In this document: one piece after another, positions 1 to 6,777 of the stretch
How the letters are laid out: each line of letters starts with the position of its first letter
Position numbering within the stretch: position 1 is the first letter of the stretch
Assembly (NCBI GenBank): GCA_023267775.1
Contig: JAHFMQ010000013.1
Location: 1-14,680, forward strand
Reading direction: 5' to 3'
From: Candidatus Kaiserbacteria bacterium
Lineage (GTDB): Bacteria; Patescibacteriota; Minisyncoccia; Phycocordibacterales; Phycocordibacteraceae
Length of the DNA: 14,680 nucleotides
The notes under the pieces: generated by a model
Database searches by the model: none
Seen by the model: the letters and a program-made list of their open reading frames with translations, nothing else
Told to the model about the DNA's origin: nothing
Translations under genes and position numbers: made by a program

Positions 1-900
1 TGCGTAGAGCGCGATGATTGCCATGAGTGCGGCTCGTAGCGCAGTGGCGGACGCACCGGCAACTCCGATAAATATAAGAATCGCGAGCGCGCCGGCTACC
101 GCACTCCACCGTTTCCGAAGTGTGGTAAAAGCAAGCGCTGCCATCACCCATTCCGCGACGATCATGACGTTGTAGCCGGACAGGACAATAATCTGGATAA
201 GACCAGATCGAACAAATATATCTTTCAGCTCATTTCCAAGACCGGACTTTCCGCCAATGACGAGACCTCCCGCAAGTGATGCGTATGGTTCGGGCAAAAC
301 ACGCGACAACCCATCGAGGAATGAATGTTTTATGCGCGCGAAGAGGGCCGGTACGGAATACCACGGAGCTTTGCTCATAACGCGTGCGTACGCGAAGTTC
401 AGTATGAAATGTACGCCACTGCTCTCTAGATATTTATCGTATCGGAAAATCCGTCCGCTATCGTCAAGAAAAGATTCAGGAAGAAGAAGTGTACCTGACA
501 CATACACACGATCGCCGACCATAAGCGTCGGATACCGCGGAACAACCGCAAGTATCGTTGTCGACTCTCTATTTTTCGATATGCGAACCGGAACGCGTTT
601 ATTGCTGTCGCGCACATCAGGATCGGACACTACTATTCCTTCATATGAAACGCGATGTCGCAGGTTCTGCATGAAGGTGGATGGCAATGGAGTTTCCGAA
701 AGTGAAACGCGGACCATTCCAAAAATGGCGCACAAGCAAAACGCCGCGCCAAGCGAGTACGCAAGGCGCGGCTTCAAAAAAACTGCAGCTGCAAAAAGTA
801 TCGTGAGTAGAAACACAAACAAGACTGGTTGCCAATTGAAAATAAACAGCGAGCGGAAGAATATTCCGCTCGCGAATCCGATAACTATCGAAATCAGCAT
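1..900 (-). CDS. comEC: ComEC/Rec2-family DNA-uptake channel, N-terminal part (cut by window edge)
   Basis: Translating the minus strand from the ATG at 900 gives about 300 residues, open to the window edge. It begins with hydrophobic segments (roughly residues 2-23, 25-42 and 48-63), then a soluble beta-rich region (about 85-170, consistent with the ComEC N-terminal OB-like domain), then the Competence domain start. The diagnostic stretch is around 203-250: EPYASLAGGLVIGGKSGL followed by SGLIQIIVLSGYNVMIVAE, which matches the family's conserved LSGxNV region, and then further membrane helices. ComEC forms the inner-membrane channel that carries single-stranded DNA into the cytoplasm in natural transformation. 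The ATG at 900 is the only ATG between the upstream in-frame stop (937-939) and the conserved part. No Shine-Dalgarno is visible; a TACGAT box lies 6 nt before the ATG. The C-terminal metallo-beta-lactamase-like domain, if present, lies outside the window. Confidence 0.92.
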   Translation of the reverse strand, partial: MLISIVIGFASGIFFRSLFIFNWQPVLFVFLLTILFAAAVFLKPRLAYSLGAAFCLCAIFGMVRVSLSETPLPSTFMQNLRHRVSYEGIVVSDPDVRDSNKRVPVRISKNRESTTILAVVPRYPTLMVGDRVYVSGTLLLPESFLDDSGRIFRYDKYLESSGVHFILNFAYARVMSKAPWYSVPALFARIKHSFLDGLSRVLPEPYASLAGGLVIGGKSGLGNELKDIFVRSGLIQIIVLSGYNVMIVAEWVMAALAFTTLRKRWSAVAGALAILIFIGVAGASATALRAALMAIIALYA

Positions 901-936
901 ATGCTTATCGTAGCAAACGATAAATCCTTGCCACCA
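901..936 (-). promoter_or_regulatory. Candidate leaderless promoter of comEC
   Basis: On the minus strand TACGAT (912-907) is preceded by TGC, giving an extended -10 element, and is followed by 6 nt and the ATG at 900. There is no convincing -35 and no Shine-Dalgarno. If this is the -10, transcription would begin at or within a base or two of the start codon. The 16-bp motif found at recJ, HIT and pilB is absent here. Confidence 0.35.
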
Positions 937-970
937 CTATTTGCTCGCGCTGTATTCGTCGGCCGTTTCG

Positions 971-1006
971 TAAAAGGTAAACGCCGCAGATTTTTGTCTG
1001 CGGCGT
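971..1006 (-). terminator. Rho-independent-type terminator of the helicase gene
   Basis: A perfect 10-bp stem (ACGCCGCAGA at 981-990 with TCTGCGGCGT at 997-1006) encloses a 6-nt loop. It lies 16 nt past the helicase stop. On the minus strand it is followed by TTACCTTTTA, an interrupted T tract. It separates the helicase from comEC, which is transcribed in the same direction. Confidence 0.7.
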
Positions 1007-1022
1007 CTAAACAAAGGTTAGC

Positions 1023-2918
1023 TCACTGGCGAAACTTGCCTCGGAGCTTAGCCCAACCCGGGAAATGGGAATAGACCCTCCAAGGATCAGCTGGAAGCCT
1101 TGGATCCTCCCTGTATCGCAACCTATACTCCATGGCGAGATTTGAGGACGTCAGACGCAAGGAAACTATAGCCGCAAATGCCTCTTCCCATGTCGGGTAA
1201 AGATCTTTCGTTTTTCTTCCCAAAAAGGTGTCCCAGCCTGGGAAATCAGCATAATGCTGGTCTGGCCTGGTGTTAAGCTTCTCATCCTCCTTGTAACGTC
1301 GTAGATACTCTTTGCGATTCTCGATACTCAATTGATGTACTGCCTTACTCGCATCCTGCCATGTTGGGTAATATTTATCGAGAAAGGTACACCATCCTGG
1401 GAAGTCGGCATAATGCCTATCCGGATTACTGTGAAGTTCTGGATCCTCTTTGTACCGCAACGCGTATTCCTTTTTGTTCCTAGCGCCAAGTGCCCTAGCA
1501 GATCTGGATGCTGCTTGCCAGGTTGGGTAAAAGTCCTTCATTTGACCACCAAGGAATACTGTAAGGCCTGGGAAGTCGGCGTAACTATAATCGAGATTAC
1601 CGACGCTACAGAGCCGCGGGTCTTCCTTGTACCGCAGTCTGTATTCTTTCTTTGTCTTGATGCCTAATCGTCGAGCTGCTGCAGATGCTTCCTCCCATGT
1701 GATGTAGAAGTTTTGACGAACGCGATCGATGATATTTAGAAGCGGGACAATCGTTTCTATGAATTCAACACTGGAAATGTTGAGTGTCATCGGAAGTATT
1801 GATCCTCGTTCTTTTTTCTTATCGATCGCGTTGTGTTGAACTCGCTCGTCAACATCTTTCCAGAGCGAGTGAACCATCTTAATTCGTTCGCAATTAGAAA
1901 CAAAATCGAGGACCACTACTTTGTTCTTGCCATCACTTTTTCGTAACCCACGGCCAAGTTGTTGCAGAAAGATTGTCTGCGACACTGTAGACCGTAGGAA
2001 AACGAGCATATTGGCTTGTGGTATGTCAACACCTTCGTTAAAGGCGTCGACAACCAATACGGTTCCAATAAGTCCCTGTCGAAACATCTCGAAGCGGACG
2101 GAGCGCTCTTTATGAGGGATTCCCGAATGGATCGCAAAACTGTTCGGAATGAATCGTGCCAAGTGCTGACAATGAGCAATTGAGCTGCAGAAGATAATAA
2201 TCCTTGGATTCTCTAGTTCTGCGACATTACACGCGATGATTTTAGCAATTTCTTGATCTCGTCGTGGAATAAAAATCTTCCGGTTCAATTCAGCAATGGA
2301 AATCCTTGTACCGTCATCGGCTCTCAAAGCCTCGGTCAGCTGAATTTCATCGGTCAGAAGTCGATAGTCCACGGGCGTAAGCAGCCCACGTGCCATTGCC
2401 TCTTCAAGCGGGAGACTATAAACTTCTTCCCCAAAGATTTGGCGAATATCAAGATCATCAAGGCGATTGGGTGTCGCCGTAACTCCGAGGAGAAATTTAG
2501 GCTTGAAATACTCAATCGTGGAACGAAAAGTTCCTGCGCGCGAATGATGACTTTCGTCGACCATCACATACGCAAATTCGTCCACACTGAACAAGTCCTT
2601 GTACCGCTCCATGGTCTGCAACGAAGCGAAGAGAAAATCTACCTCATGATAGTCCTTCTCGATGCCATTGAAGTAACCATAGGAATTACCTGTTCCGTTT
2701 ACCGCCTCAAAAGTCGCTTTTGCTTGATACAAGATGTCATTGTTGTGGCAGAGAAAAAGTACTCTTCCCCCTTGCTGGCTACGCCACTTCTTTGCATCGA
2801 ATGCCATTACCACGCTTTTGCCGAGCCCAGTCGCCATAACAACAAGCGCTCGGCCACGATCACGGACTGCCTGAACAGTGTCTAAACACGCCTGCTGGTA
2901 GTCGTAGGGTTGATACAT
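1023..2918 (-). CDS. Superfamily II DEAD/DEAH-type helicase with four C-terminal repeats
   Basis: A 631-residue protein. The N-terminal half is a complete SF2 ATPase of the type III restriction (Res)/SSL2 kind: Walker A ATGLGKS (29-35), DESH box (121-124), TATP (147-150), motif V around DAFNEGVDIP (291-300) and the arginine-finger motif QQLGRGLR (319-326). Residues about 405-631 are four tandem units of 53-59 residues (starts near 405, 464, 517, 574). Each reads roughly Y-x-TW-x-x-A, a helix, EYxxRYKEDP, then YxDFPGWxxFL. From memory this resembles repeat units seen on some phage-type integrases; a DNA-binding or targeting role is inferred. There is no nuclease or methylase domain, so it is not a full restriction enzyme. 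The start is supported by GGAGG (2925-2929) 6 nt upstream. It is divergent from the sigma-factor gene. The cellular role is unknown. Confidence 0.85.
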   Translation of the reverse strand: MYQPYDYQQACLDTVQAVRDRGRALVVMATGLGKSVVMAFDAKKWRSQQGGRVLFLCHNNDILYQAKATFEAVNGTGNSYGYFNGIEKDYHEVDFLFASLQTMERYKDLFSVDEFAYVMVDESHHSRAGTFRSTIEYFKPKFLLGVTATPNRLDDLDIRQIFGEEVYSLPLEEAMARGLLTPVDYRLLTDEIQLTEALRADDGTRISIAELNRKIFIPRRDQEIAKIIACNVAELENPRIIIFCSSIAHCQHLARFIPNSFAIHSGIPHKERSVRFEMFRQGLIGTVLVVDAFNEGVDIPQANMLVFLRSTVSQTIFLQQLGRGLRKSDGKNKVVVLDFVSNCERIKMVHSLWKDVDERVQHNAIDKKKERGSILPMTLNISSVEFIETIVPLLNIIDRVRQNFYITWEEASAAARRLGIKTKKEYRLRYKEDPRLCSVGNLDYSYADFPGLTVFLGGQMKDFYPTWQAASRSARALGARNKKEYALRYKEDPELHSNPDRHYADFPGWCTFLDKYYPTWQDASKAVHQLSIENRKEYLRRYKEDEKLNTRPDQHYADFPGWDTFLGRKTKDLYPTWEEAFAAIVSLRLTSSNLAMEYRLRYREDPRLPADPWRVYSHFPGWAKLRGKFRQ

Positions 2919-3062
2919 CAGTATCCTCCATTAGCGTAAAGTTTAGATTAGTTTGTGCTTCCGGCGCTACTAAAGCATATTGAAAAATATAGTCAATTGT
3001 GCAAAGATTGACGCGGAAGTTCTTTTCGAAGTCAATTCAACTAGCCAGGAGGTGGTAATAAG
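2919..3062. promoter_or_regulatory. Divergent helicase/sigma-factor intergenic region
   Basis: These 144 bp separate two divergent genes. Both carry strong Shine-Dalgarno sites: GGAGG at 2925-2929 on the minus strand for the helicase, and AGGAGGT at 3047-3053 on the plus strand, 9 nt before the sigma ATG. Three copies of one hexamer occur: GTCAAT at 2992-2997, its complement ATTGAC at 3007-3012, and GTCAAT at 3031-3036. The first two form an inverted repeat with a 9-nt gap. A plus-strand TATAGT at 2988-2993 could be a -10 box, but no matching -35 is seen. Confidence 0.45.
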
Positions 3063-4373
3063 ATGATTACGCAAATAGTCAGCATTGCCGACTTGCGCCT
3101 GCCTCCTGACTTTGTGTCGTGGGGGCTTAAGCCAGCCGCTTTAGAGGTCTTGAAGGTTGCATTTGAACGGCAGGAGATTTCTGTGCGTGACATCGCAGCC
3201 TTAATTTCACCGGAGATAGGGAGAGATCATCGACGTTTTAGAGCCATCATCGCAGCGATCGGTAACATACTTAAGTCTCGCGAGACTAGGTTGGTCGCCG
3301 ATAGCGAAGAGGTTGCCTATCGAGAACGTTTCCCTATAAAATCAGCGCAGATCCTCAAGTTCGAGATGAAGTCAAAGGGAAAACTGAAACCTCAATCCAG
3401 CCGCGAAAGCAATTTCGAAGAACTGGTAGAGGATCGACGCCAAAAGGAAAAAGCAGACAGTTCTTCTATCGCTCAACGCAAGACTCAATTGTTATCTCAC
3501 GGAGAGGAGCAGGAACTCATACAGAAGATCGTTAATGAACAAGATCTTGTGTCTCGCAACAAGCTTGTGGAGCATAATCTGCGTCTCGTGCATTGGATGG
3601 TGCAGCGCAAGTTTCGCTGGGCGTTGCAGAAGATCGAGTACGACGATTTGGTGGGCTATGGAAACGAGGGTCTCATAAAAGCTGCGGGGAAATTCCGACC
3701 TTTAAAAGGAAATAGGTTTGCAACCTACGCTATCTGGTGGATACGCCAACGCATCTCTCAAGCTATCTTTGATGAGGGAGATCTGATTCGTATACCCATC
3801 GACATGCATAGGGTTCGAGCAAAAATCTTGAAAGTGGCAGAGGTGAAAGCAGCTGAACTCGGGCGCGTACCAACACTCGAGGAAATTGCTCAAGAATCTG
3901 GACTGCCGAAGAAGAAGATCGAGCGAGTACTGTGCCATATACGGTTTGATGTTGTATCGCTCAACCAAGAGATTCACGGCTCTCGGAACGATGGTAGGGA
4001 GTCGACAATTGGCGATTTCATCCCCGACACAACTACAGCAAATCCTAGAATCCTGATCGAAGCTCGGCAGGAACTTGCAGTCGCAAAAAGCCGTATCGAC
4101 GAAGTATTGGCGAGCCTTACCAACATGATTGGCCAATCGAAACGTAACATCGATATTTTCAAGATGGTGTATGGTTTCGACGGATCAGGTAGTCACCGAA
4201 AGTTTGCAGTGGTTGGGCAACAATATGGGATGTCGAGTGAACGCGTTAGTCAGATTGTCAGGGCCATCTGGCAGAAGATTAATGATCGCGGTTCAGACAT
4301 GAGCCATGATCGACTCTTGGAAGAGCTTGAGCGTGTCGATGAGCTCGAAAAGATTGCTACCTCGATTGATTGA
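3063..4373 (+). CDS. Sigma-70-family RNA polymerase sigma factor with an unusual N-terminal domain
   Basis: A 436-residue sigma factor. Residues about 141-162 match the end of region 1.2. Region 2 spans about 165-247 and is well conserved: NLRLVHWMV, DDLVGYGNEGLIKAAGKF, then FATYAIWWIRQRIS and LIRIP, including the aromatic melting residues and the region 2.4 glutamine (WWIRQ). Region 3 (about 252-305) has the usual PTLEEIAQESGLPKKKIERV. Region 4 (about 345-408) is divergent, with a helix-turn-helix around QQYGMSSERVSQIVRAIWQKI. Residues 1-90 are not a typical region 1.1; they look like a small helical, possibly winged-helix, domain. A charged linker (about 100-140) and an acidic tail (415-432) follow the pattern of no standard group-1 factor I recognise. 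The -10 preference is probably close to TATAAT because region 2.4 is conserved, while -35 recognition may differ. The start is set by AGGAGGT 9 nt upstream. It could be a divergent primary-like or an alternative sigma factor. Confidence 0.88.
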   Translation: MITQIVSIADLRLPPDFVSWGLKPAALEVLKVAFERQEISVRDIAALISPEIGRDHRRFRAIIAAIGNILKSRETRLVADSEEVAYRERFPIKSAQILKFEMKSKGKLKPQSSRESNFEELVEDRRQKEKADSSSIAQRKTQLLSHGEEQELIQKIVNEQDLVSRNKLVEHNLRLVHWMVQRKFRWALQKIEYDDLVGYGNEGLIKAAGKFRPLKGNRFATYAIWWIRQRISQAIFDEGDLIRIPIDMHRVRAKILKVAEVKAAELGRVPTLEEIAQESGLPKKKIERVLCHIRFDVVSLNQEIHGSRNDGRESTIGDFIPDTTTANPRILIEARQELAVAKSRIDEVLASLTNMIGQSKRNIDIFKMVYGFDGSGSHRKFAVVGQQYGMSSERVSQIVRAIWQKINDRGSDMSHDRLLEELERVDELEKIATSID

Positions 4374-4380
4374 CCAAGTG

Positions 4381-4408
4381 GGAGCCGCCTAACAGCGGCT
4401 CCTTTTTT
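4381..4408 (+). terminator. Rho-independent terminator of the sigma-factor gene
   Basis: The stem GGAGCCGC (4381-4388) pairs with GCGGCTCC (4395-4402) around a 6-nt loop and is followed directly by six T (4403-4408). It begins 7 nt after the sigma stop. The same DNA encodes the last residues of the convergent rnhA-like gene, whose TAG (4389-4391) lies in the loop. On the minus strand no T tract follows, so it should act only on plus-strand transcription. Confidence 0.9.
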
Positions 4409-4832
4409 CATATGCACCACTGTGATCCATCGCGTCGTTGGCGAGCGCATCAGCGTCGCTATTCTCTTCTCGCGGGACGTGCATGAACGAGACACTTCCG
4501 AACGCGCTGGCGGCGTGCATGAGCCGCGCATACTGCTCTTTCAGGACCGGATGCTTCACCTTGTATTCCTTCTTCATTTGTTTCACCACGAGTTCACTAT
4601 CCATTTTTACAACAACTTCAGTCGTTTTCCGTTTCGCTTGAGGTACGAGTTTGATGAGCACTTCAAACGCGAGAATCACCGCTTCATATTCAGCGAAATT
4701 ATTGGTGCGGTGTCCGAGAAATTTCGAAACACTCGCAACTGAATTCCCGAGTGAATCACGAATCATAGCTCCGGCGCCAGCAGGTCCCGGGTTTCCGCGT
4801 GCGCCGCCGTCGGCGTGAATAGTGAAATGCAT
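4389..4832 (-). CDS. rnhA: Ribonuclease HI-family protein
   Basis: A 147-residue RNase H-fold protein, about the length of a stand-alone RNase HI domain. It opens with FTIHADGGARGNPGPAG, the family's first strand with catalytic D8. The other metal-binding acidic residues are visible: E48 in NNFAEYEAV, D78 in VKMDSELVV and D128 in DADALAN. It should hydrolyse the RNA strand of RNA-DNA hybrids, for example R-loops and primers. The sequence is closest in style to the short RnhA/Rv2228c-like branch; the substrate cannot be read from sequence. It lies downstream of recJ on the same strand with a 62-nt gap. It has its own -10-like TATAGT 7 nt before the ATG and no Shine-Dalgarno. Its last codons overlap the terminator of the convergent sigma gene. 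Confidence 0.9.
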   Translation of the reverse strand: MHFTIHADGGARGNPGPAGAGAMIRDSLGNSVASVSKFLGHRTNNFAEYEAVILAFEVLIKLVPQAKRKTTEVVVKMDSELVVKQMKKEYKVKHPVLKEQYARLMHAASAFGSVSFMHVPREENSDADALANDAMDHSGAYEKRSRC

Positions 4833-4865
4833 ACCGGCTACTATACAGTAAAACCAACCACAAAA
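4833..4865 (-). promoter_or_regulatory. Candidate leaderless promoter of the rnhA-like gene
   Basis: On the minus strand TATAGT (4845-4840) stands 7 nt before the ATG at 4832. No Shine-Dalgarno and no good -35 are visible. The position predicts transcription starting at or beside the start codon. The 16-bp recJ/pilB motif is absent. Confidence 0.45.
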
Positions 4866-4894
4866 ACCTTTCGCTCGCTGGCTTCAAGTCTGTT

Positions 4895-6625
4895 TTAAAT
4901 AATTTTTATGTCGAGAAGTCGCAGACGGACAGGATTCCCGCGCGAGAATGTATCGCGTTCAAGGTGCGCGAGTATATGTATTTGTCGGCCAGCATGAAGC
5001 GTTTCGGCAACACGTGCAAGAGATCCTTTCACGAAAAACATGACAGCATCAATGTTGCGTCCGGACCCATCAGCTGAACCTATTTTAATTTTCAAATGCT
5101 CTTCTCCTTTTCCGAAGCGTGAAATCTCTCTGACGGTAACCTCCCGCAATAGAAACACCGGTTTTTCATTCTGCATACCAAATGGAGCAAGGCGTTCGAC
5201 TTTTACAAGAAATGAATTGGTTGTTTCTTCTGGAAGCACATGAGCGTCAGCTCGAAGTTCAAGTTCATCAACCACGGTTTTATTATGAGTGAGTTTTTCA
5301 TACGCTTCCACAAGTCGATCTTCAAGATAAAAAACTTCGGTATCAGCAACGGTGAAACCACCAGCAGCTTTATGTCCACCAAATTCAACAAACGTTTTTT
5401 CAGCCGTCCGCATGAGATCAAGAATATGTAGTGATCCGCCACTCCTTACCGAACCTTTCAAACGCGTATTCCCTTCTCTTCCCCACAAAAACACTGGCCG
5501 TTCGTATTCTTCCGCGATCGTATTTGCCACAAGTCCGAGAAGCGCTGGTCGCCATTCGGGATCACCGAGTGCAATCACACTGCGCATTTCCCCGCGCTCT
5601 TTTATGCGCACGTGCACAGCGCGCGTAATGGCGCCAGCTTCAGCCTTTCGTGTCCGATTTGCTTTCTCAATTTTTTTAGCAAGCGTGTCAGCTTCATTTT
5701 CATCAGTTGTGGTAAAAAGGCGAAAGGCATCGCGGGCGTCCCCCATTCGGCTCGCCGCATTCACCCGTGGAGCAATCATGAAACCAACATCGTCTTCTGT
5801 AATTTTTCGTTGTTCGACTCGCATGCCACGACATAATTTCTGTAAACCAACCCGTGGGGACTTGCGCATGACTTTGAGTCCATAGGTAGCAAGAACGCGG
5901 TTCTCATCAACAAGCGGAACCATATCTGCGATGGTCGCGAGCCCGACCATGTCGAGTAACCATTTTTCCCAACCGACGGGGACACGATCGCGAAGTTCTG
6001 GCGCAATCAAGAGCGTTGCACAAACTAATTTCCATGCGACGCCTGAACCACAGAGTCCGCGGAATGGATACGTCTCATCAACGCGCGCGTTTGGATTAAT
6101 GACCGCAAAAGCGTCCGGCAATTTTTCACCCGGAAGGTGGTGATCAGTGACGATGACATCCATGCCAAGCTCTTTCGCACGTGCCACAGGTTCGATATCG
6201 GTAATACCAGAATCTACGGTGACAATCAGTGTTACCCCACTCTTCGCAAGCTGTTCAATGCCGCCGATATTCATGCCATACCCTTCTTCGTGGCGGTGTG
6301 GAATGTAATTTTCAAAATTCGCTTCCGCTTTTTTAAGAAAATCGTGGAGCAATACGCCACCAGGAATTCCATCGCAGTCATAGTCGCTCCAGACTGCAAT
6401 TTTCTCTTTTGAGAGAATTGCATCGGCAAATCGCTGTGCCGCTTTTTTCATGTCGATCATCAAAAATGGATCGTAGATATGATTGTCGTAAGAAGGATTG
6501 AGAAATTTTTCTGCCGCTTCTTTGGTTAGAATGCCGCGACGTGAAAGAAGCGCGGCCGTGAGGTCGTCATACGAAGCAAGTTCAGTACGAAGAAGTTCTT
6601 CAAGCGGATCGTGGAGCAGGAACAT
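4895..6625 (-). CDS. recJ: Single-stranded-DNA exonuclease RecJ
   Basis: RecJ is a 5'-to-3' single-strand DNA exonuclease of the DHH phosphoesterase superfamily, used in recombination and repair and capable of degrading or processing incoming strands. From the ATG at 6625 the protein has 576 residues, a normal size. Motifs in order: DYDCDGIPGG (about 81-90, the DYDxDG metal site), VTVDSGITD (about 136-144), VIVTDHHLPG (about 157-166, the DHH motif), the GLATIADMVPL segment, the DHHA1 signature FGGHKAAGGF, and a C-terminal OB-like domain. A longer reading from TTG at 6667 is possible, but those 14 extra codons run through the promoter motif, so ATG 6625 is preferred. There is no Shine-Dalgarno. 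It is divergent from the HIT gene and shares its interlocked promoter; rnhA follows 62 nt downstream. Confidence 0.95.
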   Translation of the reverse strand: MFLLHDPLEELLRTELASYDDLTAALLSRRGILTKEAAEKFLNPSYDNHIYDPFLMIDMKKAAQRFADAILSKEKIAVWSDYDCDGIPGGVLLHDFLKKAEANFENYIPHRHEEGYGMNIGGIEQLAKSGVTLIVTVDSGITDIEPVARAKELGMDVIVTDHHLPGEKLPDAFAVINPNARVDETYPFRGLCGSGVAWKLVCATLLIAPELRDRVPVGWEKWLLDMVGLATIADMVPLVDENRVLATYGLKVMRKSPRVGLQKLCRGMRVEQRKITEDDVGFMIAPRVNAASRMGDARDAFRLFTTTDENEADTLAKKIEKANRTRKAEAGAITRAVHVRIKERGEMRSVIALGDPEWRPALLGLVANTIAEEYERPVFLWGREGNTRLKGSVRSGGSLHILDLMRTAEKTFVEFGGHKAAGGFTVADTEVFYLEDRLVEAYEKLTHNKTVVDELELRADAHVLPEETTNSFLVKVERLAPFGMQNEKPVFLLREVTVREISRFGKGEEHLKIKIGSADGSGRNIDAVMFFVKGSLARVAETLHAGRQIHILAHLERDTFSRGNPVRLRLLDIKII

Positions 6626-6654
6626 GTAGGGGTTATTGTATACCTCGTGAGATA
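6626..6654 (-). promoter_or_regulatory. recJ promoter with proximal copy of the 16-bp motif
   Basis: On the minus strand the motif copy TATCTCACGAGGTATA (6654-6639, one mismatch from the common form) merges into a -10 box, read as TATACA or TACAAT. TACAAT (6640-6635) is 9 nt from the ATG at 6625. The motif occupies the place just upstream of -10, and no TTGACA-like -35 is seen. Transcription is predicted to start within a few bases of the ATG. Confidence 0.7.
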
Positions 6655-6691
6655 CCACTTTAGGCAAGAATGGAATCGGATGTGCACCAAA

Positions 6692-6719
6692 TATCTCATG
6701 GGGTATACCCCGTGAGATA
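6692..6719. promoter_or_regulatory. Palindromic double operator shared by recJ and the HIT gene
   Basis: Two copies of the 16-bp motif overlap by their TATA ends: TATCTCATGGGGTATA on plus (6692-6707) and TATCTCACGGGGTATA on minus (6719-6704). Together they form a 28-bp palindrome with a single mismatched pair. The plus copy's centre is 53 bp from recJ's proximal copy; the minus copy's centre is 50 bp from the HIT proximal copy. Each thus acts as the distal, opposite-facing partner of one gene. Confidence 0.75.
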
Positions 6720-6753
6720 TTTTCTCGACCGCTCCCAACGTATATTAATCGGC

Positions 6754-6777
6754 TATCTCACGGGGTATACTGCCCTC
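6754..6777 (+). promoter_or_regulatory. HIT-gene promoter with proximal copy of the 16-bp motif
   Basis: TATCTCACGGGGTATA (6754-6769) runs into TATACT (6766-6771), a good -10 box, and the ATG follows after 6 nt at 6778. There is no Shine-Dalgarno, so a leaderless transcript is predicted. The region 17 bp upstream of the -10 holds no recognisable -35; the TCTCACGGGG part lies where an extended -10 or activator/repressor contact would be. Confidence 0.75.

Noticed and set aside
257..913. A 218-codon plus-strand ORF across the left end
   Set aside because: It is antisense to comEC, whose minus-strand frame has clear family motifs and membrane helices; the plus-strand product shows no recognisable domain.
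1026..1706. Repeated DNA that might be a CRISPR-like or satellite array
   Set aside because: The periodicity (about 159-177 bp) and codon-phase similarity are explained by four protein repeats in the helicase gene.
6626..6667. A 14-codon N-terminal extension of RecJ from TTG 6667
   Set aside because: It reads through the proximal promoter motif and -10 box, adds nothing like the family's N-terminus, and needs a TTG start when an ATG follows at the expected place.
6670..6777. A 36-codon extension of the HIT protein from ATG 6670
   Set aside because: It translates three motif copies; HIT proteins normally begin a few residues before the IFxKI segment, which fits ATG 6778.
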